Shown: piece after piece, positions 1-21,426 of the stretch
Layout of the letters: every line of letters starts with the position of its first letter
Numbering within the stretch: the stretch's first letter is position 1
Assembly (NCBI RefSeq): GCF_036373705.1
Contig: NC_089858.1
Coordinates: 16,861,749 to 16,925,748 of the forward strand
Direction: 5' to 3'
From: Amia ocellicauda
Lineage: Eukaryota > Chordata > Actinopteri > Amiiformes > Amiidae
Length of the DNA stretch: 64,000 nt
Notes under the pieces: model-generated
What the model saw: only the letters and a program-made list of their open reading frames with translations
Told to the model about the DNA's origin: nothing
Databases searched by the model: none
Made by a program: the position numbers and the translations under genes

Positions 1-393
1 TCTATCAGCTTGAATCAGTCGGCCCATTCTCCTCTGACCTCTAGCATCAACAAGGCATTTTCGCCCACAGGACTGCCGCATACTGGATGTTTTTCCCTTT
101 TCACACCATTCTTTGTAAACCCTAGAAATGGTTGTGCGTGAAAATCCCAGTAACTGAGCAGATTGTGAAATACTCAGACCGGCCCGTCTGGCACCAACAA
201 CCATGCCATGCTCAAAATTGCTTAAATCACCTTTCTTTCCCATTCAGACATTCAGTTTGGAGTTCAGGAGATTGTCTTGACCAGGACCACACCCCTAAAT
301 GCATTGAAGCAACTGCCATGTGATTGGTTGGTTAGATAATGGCATTAATGAGAAATTGAACAGGTGTTCCTAATAATCCTTTAGGTGAGTGTA
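1..393 (-). mobile_element. Tc1-like transposon, 5' part, cut by window edge
   Basis: The minus strand carries the 5' terminal region of a Tc1/mariner element. The outer end is at 393 (a TA at 392-393) and the transposase start codon is at 243-241. From there the minus strand reads MGKKGDLSNFEHGMVVGARR and continues as an open N-terminal helix-turn-helix region (GLSISQSAQLLGFSRTTISR and onward) to the window edge. The catalytic DDE part would lie before position 1. This is the first of six defective Tc1 copies in the window. It abuts a second Tc1 element of a different family and appears inserted into it. Family assignment rests on recognising the fish Tc1 consensus; the exact subfamily is not named. 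Confidence 0.85.
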
Positions 394-1198
394 TTAGGCA
401 GTAAGTGAACATTTTGTCCTCAAAGTTGATGTGTTAGAAGCAGGAAAAATGGGCAAGCGTAAGGATCTGAGCGACTCTGACAAGGGCCACATTGTGATGG
501 CTAGACGACTGGGTCAGGGCATCTCCAAAACTGCAGCTCTTGTGGGGTGTTCCCGGTCTGCAGTGGTCAGTACCTATCAAAAGTGGTCCAAGGAAGGAAA
601 AGCGGTGAACCGGCGACAGGGTCATGGGCGGCCAAGGCTCATTGATGCACGTGGGGAGCGAAGGCTGGCCCGTGTGGTCCGATCCAACAGACGAGCTACT
701 GTAGCTCAAATTGCTGAAAAAGTGAATGCTGGTTCTGATAGAAAGGTGTCAGAACACACAGTGCATCGCAGTTTGTTGCGTATGGGGCTGCGTAGCCGCA
801 GACCAGTCAGGGTGCCCATGCTGACCCCTGTCCACTGCCGAAAGCACCTACAATGAGCACATGAGCATCAGAACTGGACCACGGAGCAATGGAAGAAGGT
901 CCTGTTCTGATGAATCACAAATTCAAGGTGTTGACTTGGCCTCCAAATTCCCCAGTTCTCTATCCAATCAAGCATCTGTGGGATGTGCTGGACAAACAAG
1001 TCCGATCCATGGAGGCCGCACCTCGCAACTTACAGGACTTAAAGGATCTGCTGCTAACGTCTTGGTGCCAGATACCACAGCACACCTTCAGAGGTCTAGT
1101 GGAGTCCATGCCTCGACGGGTCAGGGCTGTTTTGGCGGCAAAAGGGGGACCTACACAATATTAGGAAAGTGGTCATAATGTTATGGCTGATCAGTGTA
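394..1198 (+). mobile_element. Tc1-like transposon, internally deleted, 5' end interrupted
   Basis: The N-terminal half of a Tc1 transposase starts at the ATG at 449 ([20 protein letters not shown]) and shows two helix-turn-helix segments. A TGA at 854-856 replaces an expected Trp codon, and a small frameshift follows near 900. The sequence then jumps at about 919 from the start of the DDE domain to its C-terminal end (NSPVLYPIKHLWDVLDKQVR, ending GGPTQY at 1161). This loses the central catalytic region. The 3' terminal repeat ends at 1198 (GCTGATCAGTGTA). The 5' terminal repeat is missing because the neighbouring element starts at a TA inside it. The copy is non-functional. Confidence 0.85.
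449..1164 (+). pseudogene. Broken Tc1 transposase
   Basis: Remnant transposase of the element at 394-1198. Residues 1-135 are open, giving the paired-like DNA-binding domain. An in-frame TGA at 854-856, a frameshift near 900 and an internal deletion of several hundred bases follow. The last roughly 75 residues (PPNSPVLYPIKHLWDVL through RAVLAAKGGPTQY) are in a different frame. The second and third catalytic acidic residues of the DDE triad cannot be placed in one reading frame, so no active enzyme is encoded. Confidence 0.85.
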
Positions 1199-4100
1199 TG
1201 TATGTACATCTGAAGCACTGGTACTACAGCAGTCCTGTAATAACACCCCCCACCCCCAAACTCCTCTGGCCATTGGGAGGTTTATGATGCACAAAACAGG
1301 GAGAGGCATAGAGTTCCTATCTTTATTCCTTTAAGGAGTCTGACCCAGCCCAGAGCTATAATGCACACAGTGACAACAAGCAGGTTCTTTTAAATTTGGA
1401 TGAGTGAAAGTGGACAGGACAGAAAATGGGAAAAGTTTAATTTGAGATTTTTATCGCGAACACACAGCTACAATTTGCACTTCTCACCAGACCTCTAAAA
1501 AGATCAATACACTCAACCGGCGTTTCTCCAAGTTCACTCGATATACAGTCGTGCAACCCTCGAAGCTGGCGCAGGTTTATATAATCTTACAATCTACTTA
1601 CAGTTTCCAGATCGCATTAGGTCAATAGAAGCTGTAAAACGCTGTACACAACCCATTAAACCGAAATCAATTTAAGCCAATAACACTCAGTTGGGAGAAG
1701 GAGGGCAGTGACTTCGGCTCCTTCACCGCGCACAGGCGCACCACACTACTACTACTTCTATTACAAACTCTCACTGAGTTTAACCTGCATACTTCCATAC
1801 AATTAATATATATCATGCAAAAAGTACTGTCACATGCAGAAAATAAATAAATAAATAAATAAATAATACTAATATTATAAAGACTTTGCAAGAGAACAGT
1901 TCTCACATGCAGATGAATAATAACGACAACAGAGACAGATAGTTCGGAAACAGGACCACCCACGATGCAGTAGGTCAGACTGCACTGGAAGCCCTTAATT
2001 TTAATAACCAGCTCATGTGGCTGGCTACTGCAGGGCCCACAGGCTTGAGCTGCACCAGAAGCCAGAGCCTTGGCTGGAAGCAGGCTATTAGTCCGAGAGT
2101 CGGCTCCCAGCGCCTGCCCTGTGTGCGATCCCCAGCATGCAGGCTGACAAGGTGAACTCTGGTTTCAACTTGAAAAGGTCAGAGCGGAGAGACCAGGACA
2201 GCAGGGCACGGCCAAAATAGAGAAGGTGGACAGGCTGAGTGGAACTGAAGCTGTGGTTATACTTAGCATTGAGTACCTATTGAAAAGGATTACTTTGAAG
2301 TTTCTCCACACACTATAACCCTGTAATTCAGAGCTCTTTGTCTGTTTGTAAGCATTTGAAAATGAATGCAGGCTCTCTTCTTCACTGGGTTTGTGTGCCG
2401 ACGCAGGTGGGGGGTCATGAGTGCCAGGTGTGCTGTAGGTTAGCATGTGGACGATGTCAGCAGTGATTGGCAGAAGCTACCCCACTGTGATGGATTGGGC
2501 AGAGCATTAGAGCAGACGTGGCGCTGACACTGGCTACAGATGCTGGGGCTCAGGCCAGTGCAGCTGGACACGGCTCCTCCACTCAGTTTGGAACACACTG
2601 CCGGACAGCCCCCCGCCCCCAGCCAGCATCACAGGGCCTGCCTGCATTCTGTGCACTGATGAGCTTCACTTTTTCTAAAAAGGAAAAAAGAGAAAGAGAA
2701 CAAGCAAAAGAGAGTGATGATGTTTTCCTAAGCTGACTGGGACAGTCTGTCCCCATGCTCGCTGTTCCCCTTTTCCACAAGGTGTGCTGCAGTACCTATA
2801 CCAAGCTACAGGGGGCGCTGTGCAGCCCTCTCTCCCTCTCCCTTTCTCCCTTTCTCTCTGTATGCGGAGCAAGCGCTGTGAGGCAGGCAGAAGAAAGGGC
2901 GCACATCAGAAGATATTACACTCTGTTCCCTGTAGGATCAGGCTCTCTCTTCTTGTTAAATAACACTTCCCTTCAATGAACTTTAATAAAGAAAATATTC
3001 CCATGTTCTATAGGTCTGAAGTCCAAATAATGAAACATATTGATTCGAGCATTACATTATGTCAATACTCCTCAGCGCCGAGAGCAGGGGGCTGACATGC
3101 AGATGTTGTGGAGGATAAAGAGTGCAGCCTAGAGGCTGCCGGGGGAATGGAAATAGGGAAGAAAATACAAGCCCCAGATAGCAGTCATGGCACCTTCCTG
3201 CTCCTGTGTTGAAGGCGGGCAGGGCTCAGCACGCACAGGGGCGCCCAGCCTGTGGGCAGCCTGCTCTGACTGCTGGCGCCGGCTTACTCCCATTTCAGGG
3301 AACCAGGGCAGGGCTGGGGGGAATCATACAGCGGAGTGTGGCTGGATCGTTTACTCATCGGCACAGATGATTTGCGGCGCGGGAATGAGAGGTGGGGATG
3401 TATGCACTGACAGGAAGAGCTGCTCTGACTCCATTTCCCCTGGCTGGTGTGTGACACCAGGTGTCAGCCCACTCTGCATTACTTACCAGAAGCTCCATCG
3501 CCCTCTGAGAGCAGAGAGACATGTCTCCACAAAGGAACCAGCAACAGGCAGCGCCTCACCAGGAGACACCGCTCCCGATTCCGGGCAGTGGACTAAGATG
3601 ATCTCACGCCTTCATCCTGCTCTGACAAAAACAGGAATTCCAGTATCTGGGCACCGGCTGACGGAGGTGTCACTCAGCCGATAACCCCTGGTCCGGTGCA
3701 GTGCTGCTCTAGAGCGTTGGAATGCCCAGGCTGGGTCAGCAGTCAGCTGCCTAGAAACATCTTAAGTGACGTTCCCCCTCAGTCCTCCTGTGTTCCTGGA
3801 GCTGAAGGGCGTTGCACAAAGCCCCTCAGCACAATGACCAGTAAACTGGAGGACTCAATCAGACCAAAATGCTTTAGAAAACAACAGAACACAACTGCTG
3901 TGTGGGCAGAGGGGGAGGGACATGGGGGGTAGTGTTAGTTTTGATTGTTTTCTTCTTCAATATCCTTGAGCTTCCTGTCTTATTCAGGGTCTTAAATGGA
4001 CAGAGTGATCACTTTCCCAGGGACCTTCAGTGTGGGAGTATATGCAGCAGTGAAGAGCGTGCGCACCTCTGCTGTTCAGGCACAGTCTCCTGCTTGATTT

Positions 4101-5690
4101 TTTTGTTCCCGTTTTAATTATAGGCACCGGGCCTTGATCTCAAGGCTTTGCGGCACAATAACAAGCTTCCTGTGTTCAACCCTCTCCTGTACACCCAGAG
4201 TCCAGCATTCCTCAGATGGTCTGCTGCCCCCTCTTCGCATCCTCACTGTGATCTCTCTCCCTCCCTCCTCTCTCTCTCTCTCTCTCTTTCACACTCACTC
4301 TTTCAGTCCCTCTTTCTCTCTCTCGAACATACACACAATACACGCACTCTTTCGCTCACTCCCTCTCCCTCTCTCTCTCTCTCTCACACGCACACACACA
4401 CATTGCATTCCGACTCTCCTGGTTTCTTACACCCTCCCAGCGCTGCAGAGGACCAGCTGCCAGAACACTGGAGAGCACTCAGGAGTGAGCAAGGAACACA
4501 GGCCACATTCCAGGAGACAAGCTGGCTTCAGGGCTGGCATAGTGGCATAGGCGTTCCTGGCATAGTGAGAGATTAGGCAGAGAATAACACCGCCTTCTTT
4601 GACGACAGATTTCAGATTTCAGGAACACATTTGTTCTTCAGCATCTTCATATGTGATTGATTAAAAATCGTATTGTTATATATACACCTATAGCAAACAT
4701 ACATTGCCTGCATGGAAATTGGCAGAAGTATTATTGAATTGCTAGGAAAAGTGGTGTAATGTGAAAACGAAACTGTTCTGTGCATGTTAATGCTTGATTT
4801 TGACACGAGAGGGCAGTAAATCCATAAGAGAAAATGAACACACAACTATACACGGCGACCCAATAGAAAGATGGACATTACATGACAATAAAATACCACA
4901 ATGCCTAATTACTTTGACAATACAGTTCTCACTAGTTTTAGAAAACACAAAAGTGCATCATCCTCCAAACAAACCTTAAATTGACTGACTTTTAACAAGA
5001 CAATACATTCCTAGCACTTCCCTGGTGTGTAAGGTGTTGGACAGTCTGAAAGTGATTAGGGATGCTGCTGTAATGCACATACGCCATCGCCTGATACATA
5101 TGGTAATCATGCTAAATATCCAGAGGAAATGACGTGTGTATTAGTACACGCTGACAGAGCAGGGTGGTCACTGGTCATATTAAAGGAGTGTGACTCGGGT
5201 AACTTGTTTGACTACATTTGGCAATAGGAGACGTTGGAGTCCTGCTAGCCTCCACCAGAGGGCGTCCTTATTTACAAAATGTAATGTTCCTGTTAGTAAC
5301 ACTATACAGTGGGGAGTTTCTGTCGGATAAAGAGCTGTTAATTGAACCATACTGGCATCAGGGCAGTTCTGAGAAAGTGCAAGGAAACAGTGTAATGTCT
5401 CAGAATGATAGTCAGTGTATTTCCCCAATTACAATAATGAAATATGTATACGTTCATACACACACACATTATTTATACTAAATGAACTGTATTAGTAATA
5501 TATATGTGTGTGTTCCTTTATGTTTCATTAATAAAGTACATTTAGTCATTTGAAACGTAGTCCAATGCAAATGCTATATATGATGTAACTGACGCTATGG
5601 AAGTTAAATGTAATAAAATATAAACATTCCTAACTTACTCAAACCACAGTGTGTAAAGCAATTTCGCAGAGAAAACGGAGAGAGAAGGGT
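1199..5690. other. Intergenic region upstream of N4BP1, no gene seen
   Basis: No open reading frame here resembles a known protein or has splice structure. The stretch holds short simple repeats, namely (AAAT)n at 1840-1865 and CT-rich tracts at 4248-4390, and otherwise unique-looking sequence. Open frames of 60-165 codons occur at the background rate and show no recognisable motifs. Confidence 0.6.
4248..4390. repeat. CT-rich simple repeat
   Basis: Two (CT)n runs with interspersed CCCT and CACA units. This is pure low-complexity sequence that produces spurious Ser/Leu-rich reading frames. Confidence 0.9.
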
Positions 5691-5828
5691 CGCGTTCTTG
5701 TAGTGCACATCTGCACAATTCCGCCGATCCCATTGGTGGAGCCGCGCAGATCCGTGCAGAACTGCGGAAATCTGCGCTGCACAGACAAACCCGTGCAAAC
5801 TTTCAACAGCCCGGCCGTCGGCGTTTGA

Positions 5829-5836
5829 TGACGTCA
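5829..5836. promoter_or_regulatory. CRE palindrome in N4BP1 promoter
   Basis: A perfect TGACGTCA, the consensus site for CREB/ATF bZIP factors, 184 bases before the start codon and only 3 bases from the kB site. Confidence 0.65.
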
Positions 5837-5839
5837 CAC

Positions 5840-5849
5840 GGGACTTTCC
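5840..5849 (+). promoter_or_regulatory. Canonical NF-kB site in N4BP1 promoter
   Basis: An exact GGGACTTTCC, the classical p50/RelA site, about 170 bases before the start codon. N4BP1 is known in mammals as a negative regulator of NF-kB signalling, so a feedback role is plausible, but this is inferred from sequence alone. Confidence 0.65.
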
Positions 5850-5910
5850 GGGTTATGACGCGCGTCTGTGAGGTGGGTGAAGAAGAGCGGACATTCACAA
5901 CAACAGCGCA

Positions 5911-5976
5911 ATGAGCGACGAGACGCAGCTGCGCGACGAGGGAGACAGCGGGCCCCGGGCCGTGCTGAGCGCCTAG
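5911..5976 (+). CDS. Upstream ORF in the N4BP1 leader (21 codons)
   Basis: An ATG at 5911 (G at -3, A at +4) opens a 21-residue peptide beginning MSDETQLRDEG and ending at TAG 5974-5976, 43 bases before the N4BP1 ATG. If the transcript starts upstream of 5911, scanning ribosomes meet this ATG first. It could therefore lower main-frame translation. The peptide resembles nothing I recognise. Its place in the mRNA is inferred. Confidence 0.45.
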   Translation: MSDETQLRDEGDSGPRAVLSA

Positions 5977-6019
5977 ACACACGCAGCGGAGACACGGGTC
6001 GTGTCGTCGGCGTACTATA

Positions 6020-17973
<11,954 letters not shown>

Positions 17974-18714
17974 CTGGGCAATACAAAACAAAATCTGCGT
18001 TGGCGGGAGCTGCTCGCGGCTTCCTGTTTCTTTTTCTTTCCTGTGTTCTTTGAGGCAGCACTTTTGAACCTCTACCCCCTCACACACAAATACACAGAAT
18101 TCTGCAAAAGCGTGAAGAAGCTATTTTTTTGTTTTTATATATATGTATATATTAAAAGACTGACTCAGCGTGGAGGGCAGGCACTGACCTGCGTGGGCAG
18201 ACATGAAACTGAATTGGTCTGGGAATCAAACAGTGACCTTGCAGCGCCTAAGCTCTGTTACTGCCTGGTGAAGTGATGAGTTAATGAGACCTAACTGAGG
18301 AGAGAACTAATCAATGTCCAGTTGCACAAATCTCTGTCCATTCTTGTACATCTTTCAGAGTCCAGTCTTCTCCTGACACCAGTAGAAGGCAGTAGTTGAA
18401 ATGGGGAGAGAGCGGCACAGATGTTTGTATTTATAAAGATATATTTTCTTATTTATTTCTGAAGAGATTTTATTGTAAAAAACAAAATGCTTTAAAAACA
18501 TTAAAACAAACTACCAAATCTCACTGCACAAAGAACTGCAGGAGGAATACAATCAGTTAGTCTCCTTGGTCATTTACTGTCAGAACTAAATTCCAAGAAA
18601 ACTGTTTCCTTTGTCTTAAATGTCAGGGTCTCCTGTGTTTATTTTTTGGTTTTGTTACTAAAGAATTTAGCAATATTGGGCTCAAACTGAGGCAAAACAT
18701 ATCTGGCACCTTTG

Positions 18715-18720
18715 AATAAA
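18715..18720 (+). terminator. N4BP1: N4BP1 polyadenylation signal
   Basis: An AATAAA about 740 bases after the stop, followed within 15-30 bases by a GT/CT-rich stretch. It is the first good signal before the TA microsatellite and transposon cluster, giving a 3'UTR of about 760 bases. Confidence 0.65.
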
Positions 18721-18810
18721 ACGATCTGGTGTCTGTTCTCTTGCTCTCCAACTGCTTTATTCTCCACACCTGTTTGATTGTTTTGCTAAATTGTAGGTCA
18801 AAAACACTGT

Positions 18811-18854
18811 ACAGATATAGATATAGATATAGATATAGATAGATATATATATAT

Positions 18855-18910
<56 letters not shown>
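18811..18910. repeat. GATATA/TA microsatellite
   Basis: An AGATAT run passes into more than 30 TA dinucleotides. It directly abuts a Tc1 element, which inserts at TA, so the array probably served as the target. Confidence 0.95.
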
Positions 18911-18914
<4 letters not shown>

Positions 18915-19017
18915 TACTGTGCAAAAGCTTTAGGCAGGTGTGAAAAAATGCTTTAAAGTAAGAATGCTTTCAAAAAGACATGTTAATAGATTATTTATCA
19001 ATTAACTAAATGCAAAG

Positions 19018-19412
19018 TTACTGAACAGAAGAAAAATCTACATCAAACCCATATTGGGTGTGACCACCCTTTGCCTTCAAAACAGCATCAATTCTTCTAG
19101 GTTCACTTGCACACAGTTTTTGAAGGAGCTCGGCAGGTAGGTTGGGCCAAACATCTTGGAGAACTAACCACAGTTCTTCTGTGGATTTAGGCAGCCTCAG
19201 TTGCTTCTCTCTCTTCATGTAATCCCAGACAGACTCGATGATGTTGAGATCAGGGCTCTGTGGGGGCCATACCAACACTTCCAGGACTCCTTGTTCTTCT
19301 TTATACTGAAGATAGTTCTTAATGACTGTTGCTGTATGTTTGGGGTCCTTGTCATGCTGCAGAATAAATTTGGGGCCAGTCAGATGCCTCCCTGATGGTA
19401 TTGCATGATGGA
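19018..19412 (-). pseudogene. C-terminal part of outer Tc1 transposase
   Basis: Reads, on the minus strand, ILQHDKDPKHTATVIKNYLQ and then VLVWPPQSPDLNIIESVWDY, the second Asp and the Glu of the DDE triad. It ends KAKGGHTQY followed by YGFDVDFSS-like read-through. It is cut off from its N-terminus by the nested element. Confidence 0.85.
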
Positions 19413-19414
19413 TA

Positions 19415-20956
19415 TAGTGCATCCGGAAAGTATTCATAGCGCTTCACTTTTTCCACATTTTGTTATGCTACAGCCTTTTTCCGAAATTGATTAAATTAGT
19501 TATTTTCCTCAAAATTCTACAAACAATACCCCATAATGACAACGTGAAAGAAGTTTGTTTGAAATCTTTGCAAATGTATTAAAAATAAAAAACAAAAAAA
19601 GCACATGTACATAAGTATTCACAGCCTTTGCATTGACACTCAAAATTGAGCTCGGGTGCATCCGGTTTCCTTGAGATGTTTCTACAACTTGATTGGAGTC
19701 CACCTGTGGTAAATTCAGTTGATTGGACATGATTTGGAAAGGCACACACCTGTCTATATAAGGTCCCACAGTTAACAGTGCATGTCAGAGCACAAACCAA
19801 TCCATGAAGTCCAAGGAATTGTCTGTAGACCTCAGAGACAGGATTGTATCGAGGCACAGATCTGGAGAAGGGTACAGAAAAAATTCTGGTCCCAAGGTCC
19901 CAATGAGCACAGTGGCCATCATCTGTAAATGGAAGAAGTTTGGAACCACCAGGACTCTTCCTAGAGCTGGCCACCCGGCCAAACTGAGCAATTGGGGGAG
20001 AAGGGCCTGAGTCAGGGAGGTGACCAGAGGAGAGAGGAGAACCTTCCAGAAGAACAATAATCTCTGCAGCACTCCACCAATCAGGCCTGTATGGTAGAGT
20101 GGCCAGACGGAAGCCACTCCTCAGTAAAAGGCACATGACAGCCCGCCTGGAGTTTGCCAAAAGGCACCTCAAGGACTCTCGGACCATGAGAAACAATTCT
20201 CTGGTCTGATGAAACAAAGATTGAACTCATGTCTGGAGGAAACCAGGCACCGCTCATCACCTGGCCAATACCATCCCTACAGTGAAGCATGCTGGTGGCA
20301 GCATCATGCTGTATGGATGTTTTTCAGCGGCAGGAACTGGGAGACTAGTCAGGATCGAGGGAAAGATGAATGAAGCAATGTACAGAGACATCCTTGATGA
20401 AAACCTGCTCCAGAGCACTCTGGACCTCAGACTGGGGTGAAGGTTCATTTTCCAACAGGACAACGACCCTAAGCACACCGCCAAGATAACAAAGGAGTGG
20501 CTACAGGACAACTCTGTGAATGTCCTTGAGTGGCCCAGCCAGAGCCCAGACTTGAACCCGATTGAACATCTCTGGAGAGATCTGAAAATGGCTGTGCACC
20601 GACGCTCCCCATCCAACCTGATGGAGCTTGAGAGGTCCTGCAAAGAAGAATGGGAGAAACTGCCCAAAAATAGGTGTGCCAAGCTTGTAGCATCATACTC
20701 AAAAAGACTTGAGGCTGTAATTGGTACCAAAGGTGTTTCAACAAAGTATTAAGCAAAGGCTGTGAATACTTATGTACGTGCTTTTTTTTTTTTTAAATAC
20801 ATTTGCAAAGATTTCAAACAAACTTCTTTCACGTTGTCATTATGGGGTATTGTATGTAGAATTTTGAGGAAAATAATGAATCAATTTTGGAATAAGGCTG
20901 TAACATAACAAAATGTGGAAAAAGTGAAGCGCTGTGAATACTTTCCGGATGTAATG
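19415..20956 (+). mobile_element. Nested Tc1-like transposon with ~200-bp terminal repeats
   Basis: Ends carry inverted repeats of about 200 bases containing CATCCGGAAAGTATTCATAG and its partner near 20945. TA dinucleotides at 19413-19414 and 20957-20958 look like the target duplication. Removing the insert rejoins outer-element sequence cleanly (GATGGA-TA-AGTATCTG). The length of 1542 bases is close to a complete Tc1 element. Its transposase is broken by several frameshifts and stops. Confidence 0.88.
19804..20751 (+). pseudogene. Frameshifted transposase of nested Tc1
   Basis: The N-terminus at 19804 reads MKSKELSVDLRDRIVSRHRS. The C-terminus from about 20516 reads [20 protein letters not shown] and ends GTKGVSTKY with TAA at 20749-20751. 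Intervening parts fall in different frames. It is full length in extent but not translatable as one protein. Confidence 0.85.
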
Positions 20957-21219
20957 TAAGTATCTGCATGTACTTCTCAGCATTGAGGAGACCATAAATT
21001 CTGACCAAAACTGCAGAAATGCAGCCCCAAACTTGCAAGGAACCTCCACCATGCTTCACTGTTGCCTGCAGACACTCATTCATGTACGGCTCTCCAGCCT
21101 TTTGGCGAAACAACTGCCTTCTGCTACAAGCCAAATATTTCACATTTTGACTCCTCAGTACAGAGCACCTGCTGCCATTTTTCTGCACCCCAGTTCCTGT
21201 GTTTTCATGCATAGTTGAG

Positions 21220-21426
21220 TCACTTGGCCTTGTTGCTACGTCTGACCAGACTCTTCTGACCACTGTGTCTATGGTCCTCAACGTTGCCCGTTTCTTTGTG
21301 CTTCTTCAAAAGAGCTTGGACAGCACATCTGGAAACCCCTGTCTGCCTTGAAATGTCTGCCTGGGAGAGACCTTGCTGATGCAGTAGAACTACCTTGTGT
21401 CTTGTTGCTGTGCTCAGTCTTGCCAT
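21220..21426 (-). pseudogene. N-terminal part of outer Tc1 transposase
   Basis: The ATG at 21426 opens MARLSTATRHKVVLLHQQGL, then SQADISRQTGVSRCAVQALL, a helix-turn-helix domain. The frame ends at 21220 after a deletion of the second DNA-binding half. Confidence 0.85.

Noticed and set aside
3187-3684. 165-codon plus-strand frame
   Set aside because: No similarity to any family I know, no promoter features, and composition like random GC-moderate sequence.
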